From CAZKUN01 sp964555935 (GTDB taxonomy: Bacteria > Armatimonadota > Zipacnadia > Zipacnadales > VGFC01), in assembly GCA_964555935.1 (NCBI GenBank), contig CAZKUN010000058.1:1-41463 (forward strand): a stretch of 41,463 nucleotides of DNA, read 5' to 3'. Shown here one piece after another: positions 15,581-23,876 of the stretch. The notes below the pieces were generated by a model, which had not been told where the DNA came from, ran no database searches, and worked only from the letters and a program-made list of their open reading frames with translations. Within the stretch, counting starts at the first letter, position 1; the number at the start of each line of letters is the position of its first letter. The translations under genes were made by a program, and so were the position numbers.

Positions 15581-17092
15581 CTATTTGTCGCGTCCGTAGT
15601 ACAGGACGTCCCTGAAGCGCGCGGGCTCAATAACCTTGCCGAGCAGATGGAGATGAAACCCGAACTCGCCGATCTCCCACAGCCCGTGGCCGTCGCTGCC
15701 GAGCGCGATCTTCACGCCGCGCTCGACGCAGGCCGCGAAGAACTCTGCGTCGGGATCGTTGGTGTGGTAGTTGATCTCGGCCGCCACGCCATTCGCCGCC
15801 AGCAGAGCCGCGAGGGGCTCGTAAAGTTCGGTCGGCACGCGTCGGTCCGCGCGACGGAAGATCCGGAACGGGTGGGCGAGGATGTCTACGTCCTGGGCGA
15901 CGACGTCCTCGGTGTCGCGCATGAACTCGCGGAGCAATTCGTCCTCGTCCATCGTGCGGATGTTACCCGCCATGATGACATGAACCGCGCCGACGAATAC
16001 GTCCCACCCGTCGCGGTCTCGATCCAGTAGCGTCAACTTGCGGTCCCCATCGAGTTCGACCTCCAGACCCATGCCGACTGACGGCGATCGCAGCGGCTCG
16101 ACCTCGGCGCGGAACTGGTCCATGCGACCTCGACCCGCGTCGCGCTCGCGCCGGATGACGCTCGCGTCCTCGCGGAACACGCCGCCCCAGTAATCGTCCG
16201 CGCACAGGTAGAGCTGGCCCGCGTGCTCGGTGATGTGGACTCGCGAGATGCCAAAGAACTCGGCGTGCTCGACGACGGTGCCGGCGGTGACGTCGTCACT
16301 GCAGTAGGCGTATTGCGAGTGGGCGTGGAAGTCAAAGAGCGGCGCCGGAGGGTCGACCATCGTAAGCGCGACCTCGCGGGCGGCGAATGACTGGTCGCTG
16401 ATGCTGAGCCGCGTGAACCGCAGAGGCGCCTCGGCGAGCGCCGGACATGTCATGTAGGCAACGCCGCTGACGTCTTCGGCGGCGATGCCGGGATGGTAGT
16501 GCGCGCTGACCGAGAGCAGGACGCCTGCTTCCTCATAGGCGCGCATGACGTCCGCGCCATTGGTCAGGTTATAGGGGTAGCTGCTCTCGATGGGCGGGTG
16601 GATCGGGTTGTGCTGGAACGCGACGATCGGGAGGTCGGGGTCGGCTTGCGCGCAAAGGGTGAGGTCTTCCGCGGAGCGAGTTGCTTCGTCGCTCGGGGCG
16701 TATGCGTCGGCGAACGTGACGAGTTGGCAGCCCTTGACAACGTGGATGCCGGGGCGATCGCCAAAGATGTCGAGGATTCTCTCGGCTGGGCCATCGTGGT
16801 TTCCGGGGACAACGATGATCGGGACGTCGAGCTTGGACACTTCCTCGCGGATCTCGGCGAGGTCCTCTTCGGCGCCCGCCGCGTCGCCGTTGTCGACGAG
16901 GTCACCCATGAGAACGACGGCGTCGACGACGCCTTCGCGCTCGGTTCTCCGGACGGCGCGGCGGACAAGCTCAAGGCCCCAGGCCGACTTGCGCGAAGGG
17001 ATCGGGCACTCGTGTTCGGCATGGTTGACGTAATGAACATCGGCAATGATGAGAAGCTCGACGGCGGAGGTCGCGGAGCAGATTGGGGTCAC
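15581..17092 (-). CDS. Metallophosphoesterase fused to a PHP domain
   Basis: A 503-residue two-domain hydrolase with no signal peptide. Residues 10-245 form a calcineurin-type metallophosphoesterase: IADVH, VLMGDLVDNGD, VPGNHD, FQHNPIHPP and SAHYHPG, all in order. Residues 270-500 form a PHP-like domain: FDFHAHSQYAYCSDD, ITEHAG, a central Glu-rich metal segment (VGMGLEVELDGD), ILAHPFR and LGSDGHG. Both domains keep their metal ligands, so two phosphoesterase centres may work on one substrate or in sequence. The substrate is unknown. The start is the GTG at 17092 with AAGGAG upstream. The gene diverges from ftsZ and heads a minus-strand run with the cytochrome, methyltransferase and thiD. Confidence 0.85.
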   Translation of the reverse strand: MTPICSATSAVELLIIADVHYVNHAEHECPIPSRKSAWGLELVRRAVRRTEREGVVDAVVLMGDLVDNGDAAGAEEDLAEIREEVSKLDVPIIVVPGNHDGPAERILDIFGDRPGIHVVKGCQLVTFADAYAPSDEATRSAEDLTLCAQADPDLPIVAFQHNPIHPPIESSYPYNLTNGADVMRAYEEAGVLLSVSAHYHPGIAAEDVSGVAYMTCPALAEAPLRFTRLSISDQSFAAREVALTMVDPPAPLFDFHAHSQYAYCSDDVTAGTVVEHAEFFGISRVHITEHAGQLYLCADDYWGGVFREDASVIRRERDAGRGRMDQFRAEVEPLRSPSVGMGLEVELDGDRKLTLLDRDRDGWDVFVGAVHVIMAGNIRTMDEDELLREFMRDTEDVVAQDVDILAHPFRIFRRADRRVPTELYEPLAALLAANGVAAEINYHTNDPDAEFFAACVERGVKIALGSDGHGLWEIGEFGFHLHLLGKVIEPARFRDVLYYGRDK

Positions 17093-17331
17093 GTCCGAAG
17101 TGTCTCCTTAGGGCGACGAGTTAACGGCCCCGGAGGCTTCGCGCGCAAGCCTCGTTGCCCCTCCATGGGAAGGTGAATTCTCGGGTCGGCGCTGGCTAGA
17201 AACGGCGGATGAATCGCGGGTCGCGAGAATTATTGAGTATTAATCTTGCACAAGGAGGAGTCCGCGATCCGGACTGGGAAGATGATTGACGGGGGAATGG
17301 TGTACACTTAAACAGTCACTTCGGGGTTAAG
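17093..17331. other. Divergent intergenic region upstream of ftsZ
   Basis: No gene is seen. The AT-rich part near 17228-17250 could hold a minus-strand promoter for the metallophosphoesterase gene, but I find no convincing -35/-10 pair. The ftsZ promoter begins just after it. Confidence 0.5.
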
Positions 17332-17361
17332 TTGACACTCTCCAACGGGCGGTGCTATACT
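17332..17361 (+). promoter_or_regulatory. Sigma-70 promoter of ftsZ with extended -10
   Basis: TTGACA (17332-17337), an 18-base spacer, then TATACT (17356-17361), preceded by TGC as in extended -10 promoters. The predicted start of transcription is near 17368, about 50 bases before ftsZ. Confidence 0.75.
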
Positions 17362-17413
17362 CGCACCCTATTTACATTCCATACCGCTCGCCCGTGACCC
17401 GGGGCACCGCGGG

Positions 17414-17419
17414 AAGGAG
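17414..17419 (+). promoter_or_regulatory. Shine-Dalgarno of ftsZ, argues for a GTG start
   Basis: AAGGAG is only 2 bases from the ATG at 17422 but 8 bases from an in-frame GTG at 17428, so initiation may be at the GTG, which shortens the protein by two residues. Confidence 0.5.
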
Positions 17420-17421
17420 CG

Positions 17422-18567
17422 ATGCTGGTGTTGCGTGATAACGTAGAGGAATACGCGAAGATCCGTGTGTGTGGCGTCGGCGGGGGCGGAACGAACGCCG
17501 TCAACCGCATGATGGAGGCCGGGTTGATTGGCGTTGAATACATCGCCGTCAACACCGATCAGCAAGTGCTCGACTTGTCGACAGCCGATAGGAAACTCCA
17601 GATCGGCGAAGAGATTACGCGCGGCCTAGGTACGGGTGGCAACCCGGACCTTGGCGCGGCGTCGGCTGAAGAGAGTCGACAGGCAATTGTCACCCACATC
17701 ACGGGCGCGGACATGGTGTTCATCACGGCCGGGATGGGTGGTGGCACGGGAACGGGCGCGTCCCCGTTGATCGCTGAAATCTCGCGTGAAGCCGGCGCGC
17801 TGACTGTTGGCGTCGTGACGAAGCCGTTCAAAGTCGAGGGCAAGAAACGGCAGCGCCTCGCTGACGAGGGCTTGGAAAAGCTTAAGGATGCCGTCGACAC
17901 TCTGATTGTCATCCCCAACGATCGCCTGCTATCGATGACCGAACGTGACCTGACGCTGGAGGAAGCATTCCGGCTCGCAGATACGATTCTGCAGCAGGGC
18001 GTCCAGGGCATCAGTGAAGTCATCGTAGTGCCTGGCCTGGTGAACCTCGACTTCGCGGACGTTCGTTCGGTCATGGAGAACGCAGGTCCGGCGTTGATGG
18101 GCATTGGCGAATCGAAGGGCGAGCATCGCGCGGCCGACGCGGCGCAGACGGCCATCGCGAGTCCGTTGCTTGACACGACGATCGATGGCGCGAAGAAGGT
18201 GTTGCTCAACATCTCGGGCGGACCGGACTTGACCCTGGCCGAGGTTGCCGAAGCGGCCACGATCATCCAGGAAGCCGCGGGCGACGAAGAGGAAGTCGAC
18301 CTGACGTTGGGCGCAGTGACGAACGAGAGTCTGGAAGGCACGATCCGCTTGACGGTCGTGGCGACCGGTTTCGAGGATCGACCGACGCCAAAGCTTGTCA
18401 GCGACGAGCAGCCTGCTGAGGAGTCGGCGGATCCGGAAACCGACGACGCGCAACCCGAGCCGGAGTCGGCGGAGAAGCCGAAGTTCCCCGCTGAGGTCCC
18501 GACTTACGACGGCGATGACATCGACATCCCCGCGTTCTTGCGGCGAGATCGGACTCGACGGGACTAG
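17422..18567 (+). CDS. ftsZ: Cell division protein FtsZ
   Basis: A 381-residue tubulin-like GTPase that polymerises into the division ring under the inner membrane. It has all expected elements: IRVCGVGGGGTNAVNRM (nucleotide binding), the MGGGTGTGASP tubulin signature, the T7 loop NLDFADVRSVM that completes the GTPase site, and the conserved C-terminal peptide DIDIPAFLRRDR that binds FtsA or ZipA-type partners. A variable acidic linker rich in Glu and Pro precedes that peptide. The gene stands alone, with its own promoter (17332-17361) and terminator (18595-18625), and not in the usual dcw cluster next to ftsA. The ATG at 17422 is used here, but a GTG at 17428 has better ribosome-site spacing. 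Confidence 0.97.
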   Translation: MLVLRDNVEEYAKIRVCGVGGGGTNAVNRMMEAGLIGVEYIAVNTDQQVLDLSTADRKLQIGEEITRGLGTGGNPDLGAASAEESRQAIVTHITGADMVFITAGMGGGTGTGASPLIAEISREAGALTVGVVTKPFKVEGKKRQRLADEGLEKLKDAVDTLIVIPNDRLLSMTERDLTLEEAFRLADTILQQGVQGISEVIVVPGLVNLDFADVRSVMENAGPALMGIGESKGEHRAADAAQTAIASPLLDTTIDGAKKVLLNISGGPDLTLAEVAEAATIIQEAAGDEEEVDLTLGAVTNESLEGTIRLTVVATGFEDRPTPKLVSDEQPAEESADPETDDAQPEPESAEKPKFPAEVPTYDGDDIDIPAFLRRDRTRRD

Positions 18568-18594
18568 GCGTGGTAGAAGGTCAGACAGAACGAG

Positions 18595-18625
18595 AAGCGG
18601 CCGGCATTTCGCCGGCCGCTTTTGT
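18595..18625. terminator. ftsZ terminator
   Basis: A stem AGCGGCCGGC/GCCGGCCGCT (18596-18605 with 18611-18620) and loop ATTTC, followed by TTTGTCTGTT. It lies between ftsZ and the convergent beta-barrel gene and may act in both directions. Confidence 0.85.
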
Positions 18626-18654
18626 CTGTTCTGTTGGGTAGGTCCTGTCGTGGT

Positions 18655-20469
18655 TTACCAGGTCGCCTTGACGTCGAGATGGACTTCATCTTGGGGCTTG
18701 ACGGTTGAGGATGATCCCGGGGGCAGCGTGCGTTTGGCTGACACGGAAACGTCGGCGACCCAGATGGGACGGGTGACGCCGACGGAGATGATCGAACCGT
18801 TGGGCGTGTTGCCCGAGGCTGTGCGCAGGTTGCCGGTCTCGTAGTTGACGTCGAGTTTCCCGACGAAGGGGTTCTCTCCGCCGAGGCCGATGCGGACGCG
18901 GCTGACCTCGGTTGGGTCGACCAAGCTCTCGCTCAACGAGTAGCCGATTTTCCCGCTGAGTCCCCAAACGATCGGCCTCGCAACTTCCGCATTCCAGACG
19001 CGCTGCTGGTGGACGGTCTTCTTCGCCGCGTCATATGAGTACTCGTGGACGTTGAAGCCGAGGTCTGCGCCAAAGAGAGGGATCTGCACCGTCGCGCCCA
19101 TTTCGGGTTCGGGGCGGTTGTGCTCATCGTGGTACATGCCCGTAAACTGCAACTGGTCGGTTGTGGTGTACGCCAACTTCAGATCGACCGTGGGGTCGAT
19201 GTGCGCGCCGGTGTTGCCAAGGGTGGTGTAAGTCGCCGTGGCGCCGAGGCCCTCGCCGCCGGACGGCGTGTGTGCGACGGTGAGCGAGCGCAGGGTGGCG
19301 ATGCCGACGCCGGTCGTATCGGTATCGCTGAACGATGCGGAGATCGTGGTGTCGGGCAGCACGGTGACCTGCGAGCCGATGGTCGTGACGGCGGTATCGG
19401 CCGCGGCCGCACGATCCGAGTCGGTGTGAGATGCCGTAACGTTGACGCCCTCGATCGGCGTCGCGTTGACGGTGACGGAACTGACCGAGTCAGAGCCGCC
19501 GACATCGCGCGTGGTATCCGTGTGGCTGGCCGCGACGCTGACTGTCTCGCTTGGTTTGGCGTTCAGGTTGAGCGTGGTGACGCGGGTCGAGACGCCCTGG
19601 TCGCGGTCGGTGTCGACGTGCGTGGCCGCGAAGGTCACCTCATCGGTCGGCTGAGCGTTCAGGGCGATGCTGGTGATGTTCTCAGAGCCCTTGACCGATG
19701 AGTTGGTGCGGGCATGACTCGCGTTCAGCGTTCCCCGACCGGAGAGTTCGATGGTCGGCGCGCGGAATGCCATGGCGGTGACGGTCGACGTGTTCCCGTT
19801 GACCGTGGATTCAGTCTCGTGGAATTCGGCCATCGCGGCCGCGGCTCCCGGACGGGTGAGCGCGAGATCGAACTTCTGAGTCTGGGAACTGTGAATGTTG
19901 AGCTTGCTCGCAGTGGTGAGCGCCGAACTCAACGCGAAGTCACGACCCAGGCCGAGGTTGAGTTTTGCGGTTTCAGTGGTGGATCTGGTGAAGCCCTGCA
20001 GCGTGTTGGCTGAGTCTGTGTCCCGCACGAAGGAGAACTCGCCAGCCGTCGTGCCGCCGCCGAAGCCCTGCGTCAGCGCCATCGTCTGTTTCTCGGACTC
20101 AGAGTGGGAGAGCCCGCGCGGGCCTTGCTCGCGGGCGAAATCACGGGTGAAAGACATGGTGCCGCGCGAGTTGAGGCTGAGCTGGATTATGTCTTTCGTC
20201 CGCTCGACCGTGCCGAGGGAGAACGTGCCCTCACTCCCCGCTCGGACCGTCTCGCGCCGGATCGACAGCCGCCGGTGAAGTGGCACGTCGACCTCGTACT
20301 TCTCCGGATCAAGTCCTGCCGCGCGGAGGTTTTCCTCGGTGATGGATTCGCGGAACGCCTGCGGATTCTGAATAGCCGTAGGAGAATCGGTAAACGCGAG
20401 GCTCGCCCCTGTCAGTAGGAGAGCCCCTGCAATCAGTACCCCAACCGTCCTGGTGCCCCCGGATTGCAC
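18655..20469 (-). CDS. Outer-membrane beta-barrel protein with 32-residue repeats
   Basis: A 604-residue exported protein. The hydrophobic N-terminus (about 9-26) is a signal peptide, ending near LAFTDS. Residues 40-75 are a short helical segment; the rest is Ser/Thr-rich with alternating polarity. From about residue 265 a 32-residue unit recurs at least four times, of the form T-x-x-L-N-A-x-P-x-(5)-A-A-S-H-T-D-(S/T), as in NLNAKPSETVSVAASHTD and TVNATPIEGVNVTASHTD. Each unit would be one transmembrane beta-hairpin. The chain ends in KATW, a terminal aromatic typical of BAM substrates. Function is unknown: porin, adhesin or structural. The start is the GTG at 20469 with AGGTGA upstream. It converges with ftsZ. 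Confidence 0.7.
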   Translation of the reverse strand: MQSGGTRTVGVLIAGALLLTGASLAFTDSPTAIQNPQAFRESITEENLRAAGLDPEKYEVDVPLHRRLSIRRETVRAGSEGTFSLGTVERTKDIIQLSLNSRGTMSFTRDFAREQGPRGLSHSESEKQTMALTQGFGGGTTAGEFSFVRDTDSANTLQGFTRSTTETAKLNLGLGRDFALSSALTTASKLNIHSSQTQKFDLALTRPGAAAAMAEFHETESTVNGNTSTVTAMAFRAPTIELSGRGTLNASHARTNSSVKGSENITSIALNAQPTDEVTFAATHVDTDRDQGVSTRVTTLNLNAKPSETVSVAASHTDTTRDVGGSDSVSSVTVNATPIEGVNVTASHTDSDRAAAADTAVTTIGSQVTVLPDTTISASFSDTDTTGVGIATLRSLTVAHTPSGGEGLGATATYTTLGNTGAHIDPTVDLKLAYTTTDQLQFTGMYHDEHNRPEPEMGATVQIPLFGADLGFNVHEYSYDAAKKTVHQQRVWNAEVARPIVWGLSGKIGYSLSESLVDPTEVSRVRIGLGGENPFVGKLDVNYETGNLRTASGNTPNGSIISVGVTRPIWVADVSVSAKRTLPPGSSSTVKPQDEVHLDVKATW

Positions 20470-20522
20470 GCCCGATCACCTGCCTTAGAGTGTGGTTCGA
20501 TGTAGGCTGCGTTGATACCCTA

Positions 20523-20537
20523 GTAAAGACACTTTAC
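20523..20537. promoter_or_regulatory. GTAAAG-ACA-CTTTAC palindrome, possible operator
   Basis: A perfect 6-bp inverted repeat with a 3-base spacer, 54 bases upstream of the beta-barrel GTG. On the minus strand it lies within weak promoter-like pairs (for example TTGTGG, 17 bases, TAAAGT), so it could be a repressor or activator site. No regulator is encoded next to it. Confidence 0.35.
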
Positions 20538-20601
20538 CACGGGAAATGTTTCGCCACAAGGGGTGTATTGTTGGCGTTGTGAGCCGCGTCACTCGGAGGC
20601 A

Positions 20602-21414
20602 TTAGGCCCAGTGCGTGACTTCGAGCGCGGCGGCGACGAGAAGGAGGGCGACAATCAGGCCCAGGCTCTGGGCCACGCGGTCGGATTTGAGCAGGCGTTT
20701 GACCTTCTCGGCCTGCCAGGCGGAGTCATGATCGAGCGTCCGCGGCACGAGATTCTCAGCCAGTTTGAGCCCTAACGCGGCGGAGAGAATCAGGGCTGGG
20801 AACTCCACCGGGCCATGAGGGAGCAGGTACGCGGCAGTCTTCAGCAATCCGGCCGTCCAGCCCTGCATTAGCCCGTCAGCAAGCCATACGCCGAGCATGA
20901 TGGCATTTGCGCCCACGGCCATGTAGGGCACTATGGCGGCAAGCGCCGCGCTACTTCGAGCTGCGAAATCGAGGTCTTCATCGCCGATGGGCGGGAAGAT
21001 GCGCCGGCCGACGTTGGTGAGCGCGGTCGCCATGGTGATGGCGATTCGCTCGCCGATTGAGGAGCCTGGGACATCGGGTGATGCCTCGTGCTTGGTGTTG
21101 AGGCGGGAATTGAGCCACACGCTGGCGGGGCCGATCAGGGCGCCGGTGAACGCCGCGCGGATGTTGTTGAGCAAGATGAGAAAGAAGACAGCCCACAGGC
21201 CCGTCAGCCAGGTTGTGGGCCAGAACTGGACCTTCTCGATGAGGGCCAGCAGTCGCGTGGGCAGTCCGGGAACGAGCGTGGCGGCGGCGACGGACAGCAC
21301 GAAGGTGACCACGGTGACCACGACCAGCGTCTTGGCCATTCGCACGATGCTCGGCCAATCCCACGCGAATGGGCGCGCGGCCGAGAGTCCGTCCGCCGCG
21401 CCGGTCGAGACCAT
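20602..21414 (-). CDS. SpoIIM/DUF95-family integral membrane protein
   Basis: A 270-residue protein with several membrane helices. The family markers are NNIRAAFTGALIG in the middle and LLPHGPVEFPALILSAALG, the conserved His-Gly-x-x-E/P-x-x segment of stage II sporulation protein M relatives. In Bacillus, SpoIIM anchors septal peptidoglycan hydrolases; outside sporulating Firmicutes the family has no settled role. The open frame extends upstream into ruvB, but the ATG at 21414 (MVSTGAADG) is the first plausible start after the ruvB stop at 21548. It follows ruvB on the same strand with a 133-base gap, so it may be the last gene of that unit. A further 132 bases separate it from the beta-barrel gene, without an obvious terminator. 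Confidence 0.75.
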   Translation of the reverse strand: MVSTGAADGLSAARPFAWDWPSIVRMAKTLVVVTVVTFVLSVAAATLVPGLPTRLLALIEKVQFWPTTWLTGLWAVFFLILLNNIRAAFTGALIGPASVWLNSRLNTKHEASPDVPGSSIGERIAITMATALTNVGRRIFPPIGDEDLDFAARSSAALAAIVPYMAVGANAIMLGVWLADGLMQGWTAGLLKTAAYLLPHGPVEFPALILSAALGLKLAENLVPRTLDHDSAWQAEKVKRLLKSDRVAQSLGLIVALLLVAAALEVTHWA

Positions 21415-21547
21415 GGCACGCGCCTCGGCCGCGTCGATTGCGCCACCGTCGGATGTGTGGTCGGGGTCTATGTTACTCAGGGTCGCGTCCGCTCGGCCGT
21501 AGTGTAAATGCGCATGCGCGTGCCGAATTGACTGTGCCCCTGTCGGG

Positions 21548-22591
21548 CTAGAACTCAAACGTTGGGTGATCCCCCTCGCTGGGCCTTCCTGGCGGCAAGC
21601 CCAGGTGCTCGTAGGCTTCTGCCGTCGCCTCACGCCCGCGTGGGGTGCGGCGGATGAGGCCAATCTTGAGGAGGAATGGCTCGACCACGTCTTCGAGCGT
21701 GTCTTGCTCGACGTTGAGCGTTGCTGCCACGGCATTTACGCCTGCCGGGCCGCCCCGGTACACGCCGATGATGGCTGCGAGATAGCGGCGGTCCTGCTCG
21801 TCGAGCCCGAGATGGTCGACGCCAAGCGAGCGGAGGGCCTCCGCGGCGATCTCTTGGGCGATGCGTCCGTCCCCTTCGACCTCAGCGTAGTCCCTCACGC
21901 GTCGCAGCAGACGGTTGGCGACCCGTGCCGTGCCGCGAGAGCGGGCGGCGATCTCATGCGCGCCCTTCGGATTGATCTCGACTTCCAGCTGGTCCGCCGA
22001 GCGGTGGACGATCCTCTGAAGCTGCTCGACGCTGTAGAAATCGAGATGGTGATAGATCCCGAAACGCTCGCGTAGCGGGGCGGTCAGCAAGCCGGCGCGG
22101 GTCGTGGCTCCCACGAGCGTGAAGCGCTTGACCGGGACGGTGACCGTGCGCGCGTAGGCTCCGCGGTCGAGTACGAAGTCGACGCGAAACGACTCCATCG
22201 CCGGGTACAGAAACTCCTCGACCACGCTCGGCAACCGGTGGATCTCATCGACGAACAGGACCTGGCCGGCTTCCATGTTGGTCAGGATGCCGACGAGATC
22301 GGCGGCTCGCTCGAGGGCCGGGCCGGAGGTCTGGTGGAGTTTGACGCCCATTTCATTGGCAATGATGTAGGCCAGGGTCGTCTTACCGAGTCCGGGCGGA
22401 CCGTCGAAGAGGAGATGCTCAAGAGGTTCGCCGCGCTTCTGCGCGGCCGCGATCGATATCTTCAGGCCGTCGATGAGCCGGCGCTGGCCGACGTCGTATT
22501 CGTCGAGCGTCTGAGGGCGGTGATCGAAGGACTGCACGACGTCCTCGACCTGCTTCTCCGGTCCGATAATCCTCTGAGGCTGGTCGTCCAT
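21548..22591 (-). CDS. ruvB: Holliday junction branch migration helicase RuvB
   Basis: A 347-residue AAA+ ATPase motor that, with RuvA, drives branch migration of Holliday junctions in the cytoplasm. It has Walker A (FDGPPGLGKTTLA), Walker B (VLFVDEIHRL), sensor 1 (LVGATTRAG), the arginine-finger region and the C-terminal winged helix with LGLDEQDRRYL and IGLIRRTPRGR. The start is the ATG at 22591; a TTG at 22600 would add three residues. It lies 34 bases after the ruvA stop, giving the usual ruvC-ruvA-ruvB order. Confidence 0.96.
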   Translation of the reverse strand: MDDQPQRIIGPEKQVEDVVQSFDHRPQTLDEYDVGQRRLIDGLKISIAAAQKRGEPLEHLLFDGPPGLGKTTLAYIIANEMGVKLHQTSGPALERAADLVGILTNMEAGQVLFVDEIHRLPSVVEEFLYPAMESFRVDFVLDRGAYARTVTVPVKRFTLVGATTRAGLLTAPLRERFGIYHHLDFYSVEQLQRIVHRSADQLEVEINPKGAHEIAARSRGTARVANRLLRRVRDYAEVEGDGRIAQEIAAEALRSLGVDHLGLDEQDRRYLAAIIGVYRGGPAGVNAVAATLNVEQDTLEDVVEPFLLKIGLIRRTPRGREATAEAYEHLGLPPGRPSEGDHPTFEF

Positions 22592-22625
22592 TGGCGTCAA
22601 TGTCCCCGAGCGGCGCCTGGCTGAG

Positions 22626-23246
22626 CTATGCTCTCTCGGCCAAAGCTTCTGTGATCAGCTCGTCGGCGGTGGTGATATCGGGCCGGCGATCGAAGGCTGC
22701 CTGCACCAATACGCGCGCGTCGGCCGCGGAGTGGCCGAGTTGCGTGAGGATTTCGATGGCGTCGGTCTGCATCCCCTGCTGAGGCGCGCCGGCGACTTCA
22801 GCGGCGACATCCTCATCGACGGAGATGAAGTCCGCGACCTTGCCTTGCAGCGTGTTGTGGATGTCGCGCGCCTTGCTCGCCCCGACGCCCGGCAATGACT
22901 TGAGGAACTTGACGTCGCCTAGTTCGATGGCGCGGGCGATGTTCGCGACGGGCGCGGCGAGCATGCGACAAGCGGCTTTGGGGCCGATGCGCGGCACGTC
23001 GAGGAGACGCTCGAAAAGCTCAAGCTGACCCGGCGCGTCAAAGCCGAGAAGCATTGGCGTGCCTTTGGAGTGATCCATCGCGAGGTAGTAGTAGGTGTTG
23101 AGGGTGACCTCGGCGCCGGGCTCCATCCCCGCGAGTCTCTCGGCGGTCGTGACGGGTACCTGAACCTCATACCCCAGGCCGCCGGCTTCAATGATCGCGC
23201 TGTCGGGAGTCGACTCCACAAGCTCGCCTCGGATCATCCGTATCAC
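22626..23246 (-). CDS. ruvA: Holliday junction-binding protein RuvA
   Basis: A 206-residue protein that binds four-way DNA junctions as a tetramer and loads RuvB. It has the N-terminal OB fold (MIRGELVESTPDSAIIEAGG, then GYEVQVPVTT), two helix-hairpin-helix repeats (FERLLDVPRIGPKAACRML and LKSLPGVGASKARDI) and the small C-terminal RuvB-binding domain from about residue 155. The start is the GTG at 23246, with TAGGAGA 8 bases upstream. A downstream ATG at 23237 is 17 bases from the site and less likely. The ruvC stop is 12 bases upstream. Confidence 0.95.
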   Translation of the reverse strand: MIRMIRGELVESTPDSAIIEAGGLGYEVQVPVTTAERLAGMEPGAEVTLNTYYYLAMDHSKGTPMLLGFDAPGQLELFERLLDVPRIGPKAACRMLAAPVANIARAIELGDVKFLKSLPGVGASKARDIHNTLQGKVADFISVDEDVAAEVAGAPQQGMQTDAIEILTQLGHSAADARVLVQAAFDRRPDITTADELITEALAERA

Positions 23247-23258
23247 AGAGCGTGTCTC

Positions 23259-23828
23259 CTATGAGCGCTCGGAATCTTCGATCAGCTTCGCGATGGACTC
23301 GGGCAGTTGCTTACGGTGCTTGCGTGGCCGCGCCATGCGAGTGCGGGACGGGACGCAGTGGCATAGCGCCAAGGCCAGCGCGTCAGTGACGTCGGCGGGC
23401 TTTGGGGGCGTGTCCATGCCCAGGAGCTGAGCCACCATGCGGGCGACCTGATCCTTCGGGGCGCGCCCATTGCCAGTCAGCGAGCGCTTCACGAGCGCTG
23501 GGGGGTACGCCGCGACCTCGGCGCCGGCCTGAACGGCCGCGAGGTAGATGACGCCCCGAGCGTGGCCCATCAGCACCGCGGTGCGTGGGTGCTCGTAGTG
23601 GGTCCAAAGATCCTCGACGGCGACGACATCGGGCGGGAAGTCCGCGAGCACCTTCTCAACGCCCGCGTGGAGTTGGCGCAGTCGCTGCTCGAGCGGGGCG
23701 GCGCTGTCGGACTTGATGACCCCACCCTCTGCCAGCGAGGGCTCGCCATCCACGATGGCAAGGACGCCGTAGCCGGTGACCCGCAAACCTGGATCGATGC
23801 CGATGATGTGCTTGGGAGGCTGGCTCAT
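23259..23828 (-). CDS. ruvC: Holliday junction endonuclease RuvC
   Basis: A 189-residue resolvase of the RNase H fold. Catalytic acidic residues are visible in IIGIDPGLR (first Asp), VVAVEDLW (Glu) and PADVTDALALALCH (two Asp). Metal-dependent cleavage of Holliday junctions in the cytoplasm follows from the family. The ATG at 23828 lies 48 bases after the carboxypeptidase stop, on the same strand, so ruvC is probably in one unit with cell-wall genes. The basic C-terminal tail (RTRMARPRKHRKQ) is normal for the family. Confidence 0.95.
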   Translation of the reverse strand: MSQPPKHIIGIDPGLRVTGYGVLAIVDGEPSLAEGGVIKSDSAAPLEQRLRQLHAGVEKVLADFPPDVVAVEDLWTHYEHPRTAVLMGHARGVIYLAAVQAGAEVAAYPPALVKRSLTGNGRAPKDQVARMVAQLLGMDTPPKPADVTDALALALCHCVPSRTRMARPRKHRKQLPESIAKLIEDSERS

Positions 23829-23876
23829 CAGTCGGATTATACACCACGCTTTAGGCGAGGCGCAACGAACGGTGGC

